DNA from: Acidipropionibacterium timonense
Lineage (GTDB): Bacteria; Actinomycetota; Actinomycetes; Propionibacteriales; Propionibacteriaceae
DNA: 64,000 bases
Assembly: GCF_900605005.1 (NCBI RefSeq)
Contig: NZ_LR027558.1
Coordinates: 2,340,964-2,404,963, forward strand
Reading direction: 5' to 3'
This document shows positions 25,776 to 34,404 of the stretch, one piece after another. Made by a program: the position numbers and the translations under genes. Within the stretch, counting starts at the first letter, position 1, and each line of letters starts with the position of its first letter. The notes below the pieces were generated by a model that searched no databases, was not told where the DNA came from, and saw nothing but the letters and a program-made list of their open reading frames with translations.

Positions 25776-27896
25776 ATGCACGACGTCGACCAGGCCCCAC
25801 GGCCCTTCCGGCTCACGAGCAGCCCCGACCAGCCCACCGCGCTGGCCGTCGGCGGCCTTGACGACGCCGTCGCCCTCCCCCTCGTCGAGTGCCTCACCCT
25901 CGAACACGGACGCTGCTTCGTCGACCATCGCCTCACCCAGACGGCGGTCGGCGCGGGCCTGCGCGAGGTCCGACGCGAACCGCTCGGGTCCCCGTGGCCG
26001 GGCACCCGCGTCGTCGAGCACGACCCCACCTCCGGGCTGTCCGCGACCATCGACCTGTGGCATCCCACCGACGCCACCGTGCGCGCACGGACCACCGTCC
26101 GCAACGACGGCGATCGCCCCGTCCACCTCACCGCCGTCTCCCTGGCGTGCGCGAGCCTGCTGCCCGGGGCCGACCTCGACGGCCTCGACCTGCTCGTCGC
26201 GCCGAGCTCGTGGATGGCCGAGCAGCGGTGGTCCCACCACCGTCTCTCCGAGGCCCTCGTGGGTGTCGGCACCGAGCTGCACGGCGAGTCGCCCCGTGAC
26301 CGACTCACGCTGTCCTCGGAATCGGGCTGGTCCTCGGGCCGCTGGGAACCGGTCGGCTTCGTCACCGATCCGACGTCCGGACGCGCCGCGGGCTGGCAGG
26401 TCGAGCACAACGGCGGCTGGACCGTCGAGCTGGCCCGACGGTCCTCCACCCTGGGGTTGTGCGTGTTCGGTCCGACCGATCTGCACCATCACTGGATGCA
26501 CCGCCTCGACCCGGGTGAGGAGTTCACCTCGCCGACGGTCGCCCTGGCCTTCTCCACGGACGGCTGGCAGGGTGCCGCGGCCGAGTTCACGACCTACCGC
26601 CGGGCCCTGAGGGCCGTCGAGGGACCCACAGCCCCGGCCCCGATCGTCTTCAACGACCATATGAACACCCTCATGGCCGACCCGACGACCGAGAAACTCT
26701 CGACCCTCGTCCCGGCCGCGGCCCGGGCCGGGGCGGAGGTCTACTGCATCGACGCCGGCTGGCACGCCGACGACGAGAGCTGGTGGGACGGCGTCGGCCG
26801 GTGGGAACCGTCGACCCGTCGCTTCCCCGGTGGCCTGACGGAGGTGCTCGACCTCATCGCCGCATGTGGCATGACGTCCGGCCTGTGGATCGAACCACTG
26901 GCCGTCGGTCTCGACAGTCCGCTCGTCGACGAGCTGCCGCCCGAGGCGTTCATGCGCCGGGCGGGGGTGGCCATCGTCGAGCAGAACCGACTGCGTCTGG
27001 ACATGCGTCATCCGGCGGCACGGTCGCACCTCGACGCCGTCATCGACCGGATGGTCGGCTACGGCATCGGATACCTCAAGATCGACGACAACTTCTCCGT
27101 CGGTTCGGGGCCCGACGAGGGCGCCGACTCCCCCGGCGACGGCCTGCTGGAGCACTCCCGGGCCTGGGCCGCCTGGCTCGCCGACGTACCCCGCCGTCAC
27201 CCCGGCCTCCGGGTGGAGAACTGCGCGTCGGGGGGCATGACGACCGACTACGCCCTCCTGTCGTCCGCGACCCTGCAGTCGACCTCCGACCTGCAGGACC
27301 CGCTGCGCTCCCCGCCGATCGCCGCCAACGCCACCCTCACCGTCCTGCCCGAGCAGGCCGCCAGCTGGGCGTACCCGCAGCCGGACATGGACGACGAGGA
27401 GATCGTCCTCACCATGACGACCTCGCTGGCCGGCGCCCTCTACCTGTCCGGTCACCTCGACCGGATGGACGACCACCAGCTCGACCTGGTCCGTGCCGGC
27501 GTCGACCTGGCCAAGGAGCTGCGCACCGATCTCCTGACCGACCTGCCGTGGTGGCCCGACGACGTCGCCGCCTGGACCGACGAGTGGGTCGTCACCGCCC
27601 GACGGCACCCGACGTCCCGCGACGGCGTCCTGGTGGTCTGGCACCGGCCGGTCGACGGGTCCACCGCGCTCGGCCCGCGTGGCGGATCGGCTCTCGAGCT
27701 GCCGCAGCTGTCCGGCACCCGCCTCGAGCAGATCTACCCGCCCACCCCTCTCGTCGCCGACCCGGGCATCCTCGTCGACAACTCCGGCGCAGCTCCTCGG
27801 CTGAGCTGCACCTCCCCTCGACCGACCGGCCAGGTCTACCGCGTCCGGGATCTTCACAATGGCGTCACCGATGCCGCAGGAATGGAGAAGAAATGA
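25776..27896 (+). CDS. Alpha-galactosidase, glycoside hydrolase family 36
   Basis: The protein is 706 aa, the usual GH36 length. It releases terminal alpha-1,6-galactose from raffinose-family sugars or melibiose, probably inside the cell since no signal peptide is seen. Catalytic landmarks: CIDAGWHADD, GLWIEPLAVG, GIGYLKIDDNFS (nucleophile Asp) and RVENCASGGMTTDY followed by LQSTSDLQDP (acid/base Asp). I chose the ATG at 25776, with AGGAG 9 nt upstream; another in-frame ATG lies at 25749. The stop overlaps the start of the sugar-binding protein gene, making a four-gene uptake-and-cleavage operon with it and two permeases. Confidence 0.93.
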   Translation: MHDVDQAPRPFRLTSSPDQPTALAVGGLDDAVALPLVECLTLEHGRCFVDHRLTQTAVGAGLREVRREPLGSPWPGTRVVEHDPTSGLSATIDLWHPTDATVRARTTVRNDGDRPVHLTAVSLACASLLPGADLDGLDLLVAPSSWMAEQRWSHHRLSEALVGVGTELHGESPRDRLTLSSESGWSSGRWEPVGFVTDPTSGRAAGWQVEHNGGWTVELARRSSTLGLCVFGPTDLHHHWMHRLDPGEEFTSPTVALAFSTDGWQGAAAEFTTYRRALRAVEGPTAPAPIVFNDHMNTLMADPTTEKLSTLVPAAARAGAEVYCIDAGWHADDESWWDGVGRWEPSTRRFPGGLTEVLDLIAACGMTSGLWIEPLAVGLDSPLVDELPPEAFMRRAGVAIVEQNRLRLDMRHPAARSHLDAVIDRMVGYGIGYLKIDDNFSVGSGPDEGADSPGDGLLEHSRAWAAWLADVPRRHPGLRVENCASGGMTTDYALLSSATLQSTSDLQDPLRSPPIAANATLTVLPEQAASWAYPQPDMDDEEIVLTMTTSLAGALYLSGHLDRMDDHQLDLVRAGVDLAKELRTDLLTDLPWWPDDVAAWTDEWVVTARRHPTSRDGVLVVWHRPVDGSTALGPRGGSALELPQLSGTRLEQIYPPTPLVADPGILVDNSGAAPRLSCTSPRPTGQVYRVRDLHNGVTDAAGMEKK

Positions 27897-29205
27897 AACG
27901 GATCACGAAGATCGCAGCGGCCGGCGCCGCGGCGGCACTCGCCCTCGCCGGCTGCTCGGACCCGGGCACCGGCTCGACCGAGTCCCAGAGCTCGGCCGGC
28001 TCGTGGTCGTCGGCCACGGCCAAGCTCGACGGGGTCGAGTTGACCCTGTGGGCGGCCCAGTCGTCGGCGTCGATCCCCAAGCAGGTCGCCGCCGACTTCA
28101 GCAAGGCCACCGGCGCCAAGGTCAAGATCGTCACCATCCCCGACCCCTACGAGCAGGGCGTCCAGACCAAGGTCGCCACCGGTGACACCCCCGACCTGGC
28201 CATGTGGCAGCCGACGACGTCGATGCTCACGAGCCTGGGGGCCAAGGAGCACCTCCAGGTGCTCGACGGCGCGCCGTGGGAGTCGAAGACCGACAAGAAC
28301 GTCCTGGCCTCCGGTGGCACCCTCGACGGACACCGCTACGCCGCCTTCGTGTCGGCCCCCTCGGTCATGGGCGTCTGGTACAACAAGGAGGTCTTCGCCA
28401 AGAACGGCGTCCAGGTGCCGAAGAACTTCGACGACATGCTCGCCACCGCCAAGAAGCTCAAGGCCGCCGGCCAGACCCCGTTCTACGAGATGGGCGGCGA
28501 GTGGTGGGCCTCGCAGTGGGCGGTCCAGGTCCAGCTGGCCGACGCCGCCAAGGCCGGACTGTGGGACAAGGTCAACAAGAACGAGGACAAGTTCACCGGC
28601 ACCGAGATCCAGGGCGCCATCAACACCTACGACACCATGATCAAGGACGGTCTGTTCAACTCGGACATCAAGACCGGCACCTTCAACGACCAGGCCAAGG
28701 CCCTGCTCGACGGCAAGGCCGCCATGGCCATCCAGGTGACGAGCCTGCTCGGCAACATGGGCACCCAGGCCGACACCGCCACCCTCAACAAGAAGATCGG
28801 GTTCTTCCCCATCTCCAAGAAGGGCACCCTGGCCACGTCGATCCCCGACCAGACCAACGCCGTCGTCGCCTTCAAGTGAAGGACGCCAAGAAGGAGGCCG
28901 CGGCGCGCCAGTTCATCACCTACTGGCTCTCGGACGGCTACGGCTCCTTCGTCAAGTCGCAGAACACCGTCTCGATCATCGACGGCGTCAAGACCCCCGA
29001 CTCGGTGCCCCAGGCCATGATCGACTCGAACGCCACCCTCAAGGACTCGGTCGGCTCCATGCAGTCCCTGGCCATCGCCAACCGTGACCTGGCCAAGAAC
29101 CTCGGCGACATGATCGCCGGGACCAAGACGCCGGCCCAGGTCGGCTCGGAGACCCAGACCCAGTTCGCCCAGCTCGCCAAGGCGATCGGCGCGAAGGGAT
29201 TCTGA
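27893..29205 (+). pseudogene. ABC sugar importer substrate-binding lipoprotein, one frameshift
   Basis: The start overlaps the alpha-galactosidase stop (ATGA). The signal peptide ends in the lipobox LALAGCSD. The body is a family-1 solute-binding protein (VMGVWYNKEVFAKNGVQVP, FYEMGGEWWASQWAVQ). The first frame stops at 28879 after NAVVAFK; the C-terminal third continues in another frame (VKDAKKEAAARQFITYWLSD...) to 29205. Restoring one G (AAGTGAAG to AAGGTGAAG, near 28876) joins them into 438 codons. Either the importer has lost its binding protein or the base was missed in sequencing. The two permeases downstream are intact. Confidence 0.8.
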
Positions 29206-29210
29206 TCCCC

Positions 29211-30113
29211 ATGTCATCGATGGAAGCAACACCGCGACACGGCACCGCGGACCGGTCGCACCCCTGGGGATTCGTCGTACCCGCGTTCGCCGTGCTCGCG
29301 GTGTTCTTCCTCACACCGACGATCTACAACTTCATCTACGCCTTCACCGACTGGTCGAGCTTCAAGTCGGCCATGAACCCGGTGGGGCTGGGCAACTTCG
29401 CCGACCTCATCGCCTCGGGGAGCCTGCGCAACTCGCTGGTCATCACCCTCGTCTACGCCGCCGGGGTGGCCGTCCTGCAGAACCTCTTCGGGCTCGGGCT
29501 GGCCCTCCTGCTCGAACGCGACACCCTCGTCAACAAGATCGTCCGGGTCGTCTTCTTCGTCCCGGTCATCCTCTCGGCCCTGGCCGCCGGGTATGTCTTC
29601 CAGGCGCTGCTGCGGCCGGACGGCGGACTCAACCAGATGCTCGGACTGCTCACCGGATCGCCGGTGAAGATCGCCTGGCTCGGGTCGACGACGTGGACCC
29701 TCTTCGTGTGCATCGTCATCCACTCGTGGAAGTGGATGGGCATGTCGATGCTCGTGTACCTGGCAGGGCTCAAGACGATCGACGCCCAGGTTCTCGAGGC
29801 GGCCCGCATCGACGGGGCGTCCCGGTGGGCCACCCTCCACCAGATCCGTCTGCCCCTCATCGCCCCGGCGGTGACGTTCAACGTCGCCACCGCCCTGCTG
29901 GGGTCGATGAACTCCTTCGACATCGTCCAGGCGACGACGGGCGGAGGGCCCGGTGGCTCCACCGAACTGCTCAACCTCTTCATCTTCCGGACCTTCGGCC
30001 AGGGCCTCTACGCCCAGGCGACGACGATGAGCCTGGTGCTCTTCCTGGCCGTCGTCATCCTGGCCTTCCCGGTCATCGGGATGCTCCGTCGCCGCGAGGG
30101 GAGAATGGCATGA
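29211..30113 (+). CDS. ABC sugar importer permease, MalF/MsmF-like
   Basis: The protein is 300 aa with six predicted membrane helices. The EAA loop EAARIDGASRWATLHQIRLP (~residue 197) is where the ATPase docks, and an N-terminal FVVPAFAVLAVFFLTPTIYN segment is typical of CUT1 inner-membrane subunits. It follows the binding-protein gene by 5 bp and overlaps the second permease gene. No ATPase is encoded here; as in many Gram-positive CUT1 systems, a shared MsmK-type ATPase from elsewhere would be used (inference). Confidence 0.92.
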   Translation: MSSMEATPRHGTADRSHPWGFVVPAFAVLAVFFLTPTIYNFIYAFTDWSSFKSAMNPVGLGNFADLIASGSLRNSLVITLVYAAGVAVLQNLFGLGLALLLERDTLVNKIVRVVFFVPVILSALAAGYVFQALLRPDGGLNQMLGLLTGSPVKIAWLGSTTWTLFVCIVIHSWKWMGMSMLVYLAGLKTIDAQVLEAARIDGASRWATLHQIRLPLIAPAVTFNVATALLGSMNSFDIVQATTGGGPGGSTELLNLFIFRTFGQGLYAQATTMSLVLFLAVVILAFPVIGMLRRREGRMA

Positions 30114-30925
30114 ACAAGCGCATCGTGCAGCCACTGTGCGCCGTCCTGCTCGCAGTGGTGCTCGTCGGGGTGCCGCTGTGGACGGTCGTCGTCACCGCCG
30201 GCAAGTCACAGGCCGAGGCCCTCACCCCGGACATGTCGCTCCCGAGTCACTGGCAGTTGTGGAGCAATGTGTCGACCGTCGTCGGCCAGACGCGGATCGG
30301 ATGGGCCTACCTGGGGTCGCTGCTGCTCCTCGTGCCGTCGGTCGCCGTCGTGCTGCTCATCGGGTCGATGGCCTCGTGGGTGCTCGCCCGACGCAAAGGT
30401 CGACTCGTGTCGGTCATCTACGCACTCGGCATCTCGGGGATCATCCTGCCGCCGGCTGTCGTCACCCTCGTGCTGCTGCTGCGTCAGCTCGGCCTGGCGG
30501 GGCACCCCATCGGGATGATCTGCGCCTATGTCGGGATGTACCTGTCGACGGTGGTCTTCTTCGTCACCGGGTTCGTCCGGATGGTGCCCGAGTCCCTCGA
30601 GGAGGCCGCGCGGATCGACGGCGCCGGCCCGATGCGGGTCGTCCTCACCCTCATCCTGCCGTTGCTACGGCCGGTCCTGGCGACCGCGACGATCCTCATC
30701 AGCCTGTACGTGTGGAACGACGTCTTCTACGCCTTCTTCGTCGTGGGCGGGCGGATGGACACCCTGCCGCTCAACCTCTTCACGGTGGCCAGCGCCGGGG
30801 TGCACCTCAACAACTGGCATCTCATCTTCACCTACGTGCTCCTCATGAGCGTGCCGCTGGTGGCGCTGTTCGTCGTCTTCCAGCGCAGCATCATCTCGGG
30901 CATCACGTCGGGGGCGGTGAAGTGA
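30110..30925 (+). CDS. ABC sugar importer permease, MalG/MsmG-like
   Basis: The protein is 271 aa. It has the CUT1 second-permease hallmarks: one N-terminal helix, a periplasmic SLPSHWQLWSN segment, the EAA loop EEAARIDGAGPMRVVLTLIL, and the C-terminal SIISGITSGAVK typical of MalG proteins, which reaches the ATPase. The ATG overlaps the stop of the first permease gene (ATGA). With the alpha-galactosidase it points to raffinose/melibiose-type uptake. It is the last gene of that operon, ~70 bp before tRNA-Gly. Confidence 0.92.
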   Translation: MNKRIVQPLCAVLLAVVLVGVPLWTVVVTAGKSQAEALTPDMSLPSHWQLWSNVSTVVGQTRIGWAYLGSLLLLVPSVAVVLLIGSMASWVLARRKGRLVSVIYALGISGIILPPAVVTLVLLLRQLGLAGHPIGMICAYVGMYLSTVVFFVTGFVRMVPESLEEAARIDGAGPMRVVLTLILPLLRPVLATATILISLYVWNDVFYAFFVVGGRMDTLPLNLFTVASAGVHLNNWHLIFTYVLLMSVPLVALFVVFQRSIISGITSGAVK

Positions 30926-30994
30926 CCGACTCCGTGGGGTCGAGGTGACCCGGCGCCCCGGATGCGCTAGAGTTCATCGAGTCCTCACGGACAT

Positions 30995-31068
30995 GCGGGC
31001 GTAGCTCAATGGTAGAGCGCCAGCTTCCCAAGCTGGACACGCGGGTTCGATTCCCGTCGCCCGCTCCA
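30995..31068 (+). tRNA. tRNA-Gly (anticodon CCC)
   Basis: Acceptor arms GCGGGCG and CGCCCGC, anticodon stem CCAGC/GCTGG with loop TTCCCAA (anticodon CCC, codon GGG), T-arm GGGTTCGATTCCC, discriminator T at 31065 and encoded CCA at 31066-31068. A full cloverleaf can be drawn. Confidence 0.96.
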
Positions 31069-31069
31069 C

Positions 31070-31085
31070 GACAAGTCCCCTTGTC
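31070..31085 (+). terminator. Short hairpin after tRNA-Gly
   Basis: GACAAG (31070-31075) and CTTGTC (31080-31085) form a 6-bp stem with loop TCCC, beginning 2 nt after the CCA. It probably terminates the tRNA transcript or guides its 3' processing. No T-run follows. Confidence 0.5.
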
Positions 31086-31436
31086 AGGGCATGGTTCAAT
31101 CCATGACGGCAGGGACGTGGCGGTGCGACAGGACCCCCGCCGTGGGCTCCCGTGGGCTCGTACCTTGGCGAGAGGTCGTCCGCGAGCCAGCCATGCCAGC
31201 GCCCGGTCGGCCACCCCGGGCGCGTCGTCAGGTCAGCCGGTGGGTGGACATTCGACGCGGGCGCCCCGGAAACGCACGTTTCACATCCCGAACCCGGGCT
31301 CCACGTCAAATGTCCACCCCCGTCGACACCTTGGCGCCCTCGGTCGGCATCTTCCCCAAGGTGACCACCGCCACGGACGCCGGTGACGGGCCGCCTCTTG
31401 CAGACCAGGCCGAGCTCGTCATGCTTCAATGAGCCC
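31086..31436. other. Gene-free stretch after tRNA-Gly
   Basis: About 350 bp without a convincing gene. Open frames here lack ribosome-binding sites and family features. Apart from the imperfect palindrome at 31242-31319 (listed separately), I see nothing recognisable. Confidence 0.6.
31242..31319. repeat. Long imperfect palindrome, family 1 copy A
   Basis: 78 bp beginning GGGTGGACATTCGACG and ending CGTCAAATGTCCACCC; the 16-bp arms pair with one mismatch. A second element with nearly the same ends occurs at 59296-59374, while the middle parts differ. It is intergenic. It is reminiscent of REP/MITE-like elements, although no known family was recognised. Confidence 0.75.
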
Positions 31437-31832
31437 ATGATCACCTACACGACCCGGGCCGGAGCCGTGGCCCCGGAGCAGATCGACGGGTTCTTCGTCG
31501 GCTGGCCCCATCCGCCGTCGCCGACCACTCTTGTCGACGTCATGGATGGGTCGTTCCGCCGAGTGTGGGCTCTCGAGCGCGATCGCGTCGTCGGGTACGT
31601 CAACGCCATCAGTGACGGCATCCTCACGGCCTTCATCCCGTGGCTCGAAGTGCATCCGGACTTCCAGGGCCAGGGCATCGGGCGCGACCTCATCTCGCGG
31701 ATCGTCGCCGAGCTCGATGGGATGTACTCGATCGACGTGTGCTGCGACCCCGAGCTCGTGCCCTATTACGAAAAGCTCGGTTTCCTGCCGCTGAGCGGTG
31801 CCGGGTTGCGGTTCCCCCGTCGGCTCGAGTGA
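31437..31832 (+). CDS. GNAT-family N-acetyltransferase
   Basis: The protein is 131 aa, a single GNAT domain. WLEVHPDFQGQGIGRDLISR is motif A, with the Q/R-x-x-G-x-G/A acetyl-CoA pyrophosphate loop (QGQGIG). YYEKLGFLPL near the C-terminus is the usual last strand and helix. The substrate is not predictable; relatives acetylate small amines. The start at 31437 (MITYTTRAG) is preferred over the longer open frame because the GNAT fold begins there, although no strong ribosome-binding site is seen. The stop lies just before an imperfect palindrome that separates it from a convergent gene. Confidence 0.85.
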   Translation: MITYTTRAGAVAPEQIDGFFVGWPHPPSPTTLVDVMDGSFRRVWALERDRVVGYVNAISDGILTAFIPWLEVHPDFQGQGIGRDLISRIVAELDGMYSIDVCCDPELVPYYEKLGFLPLSGAGLRFPRRLE

Positions 31833-31834
31833 GC

Positions 31835-31917
31835 GACCGCCACAGATCCCCCGCACAACCCCTGGAATCGGCACCTTCACCCGCCCAGCACGACTTGCGC
31901 GGGGAATCGTGGCGGTC
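31835..31917. repeat. Long imperfect palindrome, family 2 copy A
   Basis: 83 bp starting GACCGCCACAGATCCCCCGC and ending TTGCGCGGGGAATCGTGGCG then GTC. The arms are ~23 bp with few mismatches. It lies between two convergent genes and reaches the stop of the minus-strand gene. A relative lies at 33945-34026. A convergent-gene terminator role is possible, but its recurrence suggests a mobile or amplified element. Confidence 0.75.
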
Positions 31918-32425
31918 AGACCCGCCCCTGCTGACCCTCGGCATGGAGTCGCACCCGGCGCACCGCCAGGAGCACGCTCCGACCCAGCACCTCGAGCAGA
32001 GCCATGAGCACGAGCCCATCGGCCCACGCAGTGAAGTCCGTGATCCCCAGTCGCTGGCTGGTCCTCACGATGGTGAGTCCACCGCCATGCTCGGCCCAGA
32101 GTCCGAAGGCGACTCGGGCCCCGACGCCGACGATCCACAGGACGACGGCCGGCCCGGTCGAGCGCAGCATGACCCGCCCCGAGTCCTGCCACACCCGCGA
32201 ACACAGAGCGCACGACAAGCCGAGACACAGGCCGACCGAGGCCAGGACGACCACCGCCGTCCGGTTCGCCTCTCCCGCAGGAATCCGGGTGAGGTAGGCC
32301 GCCACCGCCCAACCGACGAGGGCGAGCGGCCAGGCCAGACCGAGCCACGTGAGGGGCCGGCCCCTGATCTGCCGCACGATGCTGAGGATGAGGAGGCCAC
32401 TGATGAGGTAGTCCGCAAGAGTCAT
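31916..32425 (-). CDS. Hypothetical membrane protein, likely leaderless mRNA
   Basis: The protein is 169 aa and not recognised as a named family. Hydrophobic segments include TLADYLISGLLILSIV, WLGLAWPLALVGWAVAAYL, TAVVVLASVGLCLGLSCALC and GPAVVLWIVGVGARVAFGLW, so 4-5 helices are predicted. No Shine-Dalgarno site precedes it. The -10 hexamer TATAGT (minus strand, 32438-32433) would place the transcription start at the A of the ATG at 32425. It is divergent from the MarR gene and shares its operators, so it is the likely regulated partner (inference). Confidence 0.65.
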   Translation of the reverse strand: MTLADYLISGLLILSIVRQIRGRPLTWLGLAWPLALVGWAVAAYLTRIPAGEANRTAVVVLASVGLCLGLSCALCSRVWQDSGRVMLRSTGPAVVLWIVGVGARVAFGLWAEHGGGLTIVRTSQRLGITDFTAWADGLVLMALLEVLGRSVLLAVRRVRLHAEGQQGRV

Positions 32426-32432
32426 GTACATG

Positions 32433-32476
32433 ACTATAGATGCATCTGTTTAGATGTATCAAGCCTCATGTATTCT
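32433..32476. promoter_or_regulatory. Divergent leaderless promoters with two MarR-type operators
   Basis: Two near-palindromes, AGATGCATCT (32438-32447, perfect) and AGATGTATCA (32452-32461), lie 14 bp apart. The first overlaps the minus-strand -10 (TATAGT). The second overlaps the plus-strand -35 region (TTTAGA, 32449-32454), whose -10 is TATTCT (32471-32476), 7 bp before the ATG at 32483. Occupancy would block both promoters. Confidence 0.6.
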
Positions 32477-32482
32477 GTCTGC

Positions 32483-32917
32483 ATGGACGCTGGTGACCTG
32501 CACAGGCTCGTACGCACCTTGAGGCGCATCGCCGTGGAAGCCACGACCAGCCCGGACGAGGCGGCTGGGGTCGCCGACATCGAGGTCGGCGAGGACCTCT
32601 TCCGCAACGCCCCGACGACGGTGAGCCAGATCGTCCAGCGCACCGGACTCGCCCAGAGTCAGGTATCCCGCACCGTCGCGTCGATGAAGGACGCCGGCCT
32701 GGTCACCGCCCGCCCGGACCCGACCGACGGACGTCGTACCGTCCTCACCCTCGCCCCCGGCGTGCTCGAGCCCCATGGCCGGTCGCGCGCCGCCCGTGGC
32801 ATCCGCGACGCCCTCGCCGCCCATCTCGCGACCAGCCGGGCCGAGTCCGCCCCACCCGAGCTCGTCGATGCCATCATCGCCGACCTCGAGCACCTCGCCG
32901 ACCTGCTCGAGGCCTGA
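32483..32917 (+). CDS. MarR-type winged-helix regulator
   Basis: The protein is 144 aa. The helix-turn-helix and wing read TTVSQIVQRTGLAQSQVSRT, then VASMKDAGLVTARPDPTDGRRTVLTLAPG, the D-x-R-D-G-R-R wing pattern of MarR proteins. The start at 32483 lacks a ribosome-binding site but sits 7 nt after a -10 hexamer, consistent with leaderless translation, common in actinobacteria. An in-frame ATG at 32468 would lie upstream of the predicted mRNA start. It probably represses itself and the divergent membrane-protein gene, and may also control the amidohydrolase gene 26 bp downstream. Confidence 0.8.
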   Translation: MDAGDLHRLVRTLRRIAVEATTSPDEAAGVADIEVGEDLFRNAPTTVSQIVQRTGLAQSQVSRTVASMKDAGLVTARPDPTDGRRTVLTLAPGVLEPHGRSRAARGIRDALAAHLATSRAESAPPELVDAIIADLEHLADLLEA

Positions 32918-32943
32918 GGGATCGACCCGAGAAAGGATCTCCG

Positions 32944-33906
32944 ATGGACCTGCCCATCCCGGAGCTGCCACAGCTGCCGATCCGCCTCGGCTCCGAGCGC
33001 ATCGACACCCACCACCACATCGTCCCGCCCTTCTACCGCGACTGGCTCGCGGCCAGGGGACTCGACGCCGGTGGACTGCCGATCCCGCAGTGGTCGGCCG
33101 AGGCGAGCCTCGAGCTCATGAAGGCCACCCGCACCCGCACGGCGATCCTCTCGGTGTCCACACCCGGGGTCGAGCCTGCCGAGGGACGGGAGGCCGCGTC
33201 GATGGCCAGACGGCTCAACGAGTACTGCCATCAGCTCACCCTCGACCACCCCGGTCGGTTCGGCTACTTCGCCACGCTCACCCTGCCCGACGTCGACCGC
33301 GCCATCGCCGAGATGGACCACGCCTATGACGAACTCGACGCGGACGGGGTCATCCTCCTGGCCAACTGCGAGGGCACCTATCTGGGCGACCCGTCCTTCG
33401 AGCCGCTCATGAAGGCCCTGGACGATCGATCCGCCGTCGTCCTCCTCCATCCCCAGGCGCTGCCCGGGGGCTCGGTGCCGGGACTTCCCGCGTACACCGC
33501 CGACTTCCTGCTCGACACGACCCGCGCGGCACTCAATCTGTCGCGCAACGGCGTCCTCGATCGCCACCCCCGCATCCGGTTCATCCTGTCCCACGGTGGC
33601 GGGATGATCCCCTGGGCCGCCCCACGACTCTCCCCCACGGCCTCACCCACCGGCGACCCGCTCGACGGGCTGCGCCGCCTGCGGCGGTTCCACCTCGACA
33701 CCGCCCTCACCCCCTCCCCCTTCTCGATGCCCGCCTTGTTGAGATTCGCCCGGCGCAGCCATGTCCTCTTCGGCAGCGACTTCCCCTGCGCCCCGGCGAA
33801 GGCCTCGGTCGCCTTCGCCACGATGCTCACCACCTACCCGACGACGCGCCACCATGCCATCGACCGCGGGAACGCCGAGAAGCTCTTCCCCCGGTTCGCC
33901 CGCTGA
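32944..33906 (+). CDS. Amidohydrolase family 2 protein (ACMSD/decarboxylase-like)
   Basis: The protein is 320 aa. RIDTHHHIVPPFYRDWLA near residue 20 carries the H-x-H metal ligands of the TIM-barrel amidohydrolases, VVLLHPQALPG a later His, FILSHGGGMIPW another, and VLFGSDFPCA the metal-binding Asp. This set is typical of ACMSD-like non-oxidative decarboxylases of aromatic acids. AAGGA 6-7 nt upstream supports the start. The substrate is likely a carboxylated aromatic or related acid; which one is unknown. The MarR gene just upstream is a plausible regulator. Confidence 0.85.
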   Translation: MDLPIPELPQLPIRLGSERIDTHHHIVPPFYRDWLAARGLDAGGLPIPQWSAEASLELMKATRTRTAILSVSTPGVEPAEGREAASMARRLNEYCHQLTLDHPGRFGYFATLTLPDVDRAIAEMDHAYDELDADGVILLANCEGTYLGDPSFEPLMKALDDRSAVVLLHPQALPGGSVPGLPAYTADFLLDTTRAALNLSRNGVLDRHPRIRFILSHGGGMIPWAAPRLSPTASPTGDPLDGLRRLRRFHLDTALTPSPFSMPALLRFARRSHVLFGSDFPCAPAKASVAFATMLTTYPTTRHHAIDRGNAEKLFPRFAR

Positions 33907-33944
33907 CCGCGGCTCCGCCATCATCCCCGGGGCCACCACGGCCC

Positions 33945-34026
33945 ACCGCCACACATCCCCGCGCAACTCATCCCCCACCCCCCTGCGAACCGAGGATCCG
34001 ACGTTCCGCGGGGTTTCATGGCGGTC
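33945..34026. repeat. Long imperfect palindrome, family 2 copy B
   Basis: 82 bp with ends ACCGCCACACATCCCCGCGC and CGCGGGGTTTCATGGCGGTC, closely matching the element at 31835-31917 at both ends but different in the centre. It is located after the amidohydrolase gene. Confidence 0.75.
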
Positions 34027-34161
34027 CGCACGGACCACACACCTGTTCACCATGCATTCATTCACATGTCACCAAACGTTGAGAACGACATATGCACATG
34101 GAAGAGGTGCCGCCAGTAGGGTTCGAGCCCGGATCGTCCACCTGACGAGAGGACCCGTACC

Positions 34162-34386
34162 ATGAACACCTCGACGAGCCCTTATCTGCGCATGCTCCTC
34201 AGCGCCTTCATCGGAGCCATCGGCGCGTACCTCATCGGCACCGCACTCATGTATTTCCTGGCGGACAAGTCCTGGGCAGCCGCAAGTCAGTATGGAGCCA
34301 GCTTCGCGGGTATCGCCTTCATCGTGAGCTTCCTCATTCAGCTCGCCCTGCGGCAGCGTGCCGTGCGATCGACCGCGGGCGACTGA
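34162..34386 (+). CDS. Small hypothetical membrane protein (two helices)
   Basis: The protein is 74 aa. Two clear hydrophobic helices, MLLSAFIGAIGAYLIGTALM and GASFAGIAFIVSFLIQLALR, with a short polar loop between them and a basic C-terminus. The ATG at 34162 is preceded by AGAGGA at suitable spacing. No family recognised. It is flanked by long palindromes on both sides and is probably its own transcription unit. Confidence 0.65.
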   Translation: MNTSTSPYLRMLLSAFIGAIGAYLIGTALMYFLADKSWAAASQYGASFAGIAFIVSFLIQLALRQRAVRSTAGD

Positions 34387-34404
34387 CGCCGACCCAGAAT
34401 CCTC

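Noticed and set aside
25719..27857. 712-aa minus-strand open frame opposite the alpha-galactosidase gene
   Set aside because: Composition typical of an antisense shadow (Gly/Arg/Asp/Val) with no motifs; the plus strand holds a full GH36 enzyme.
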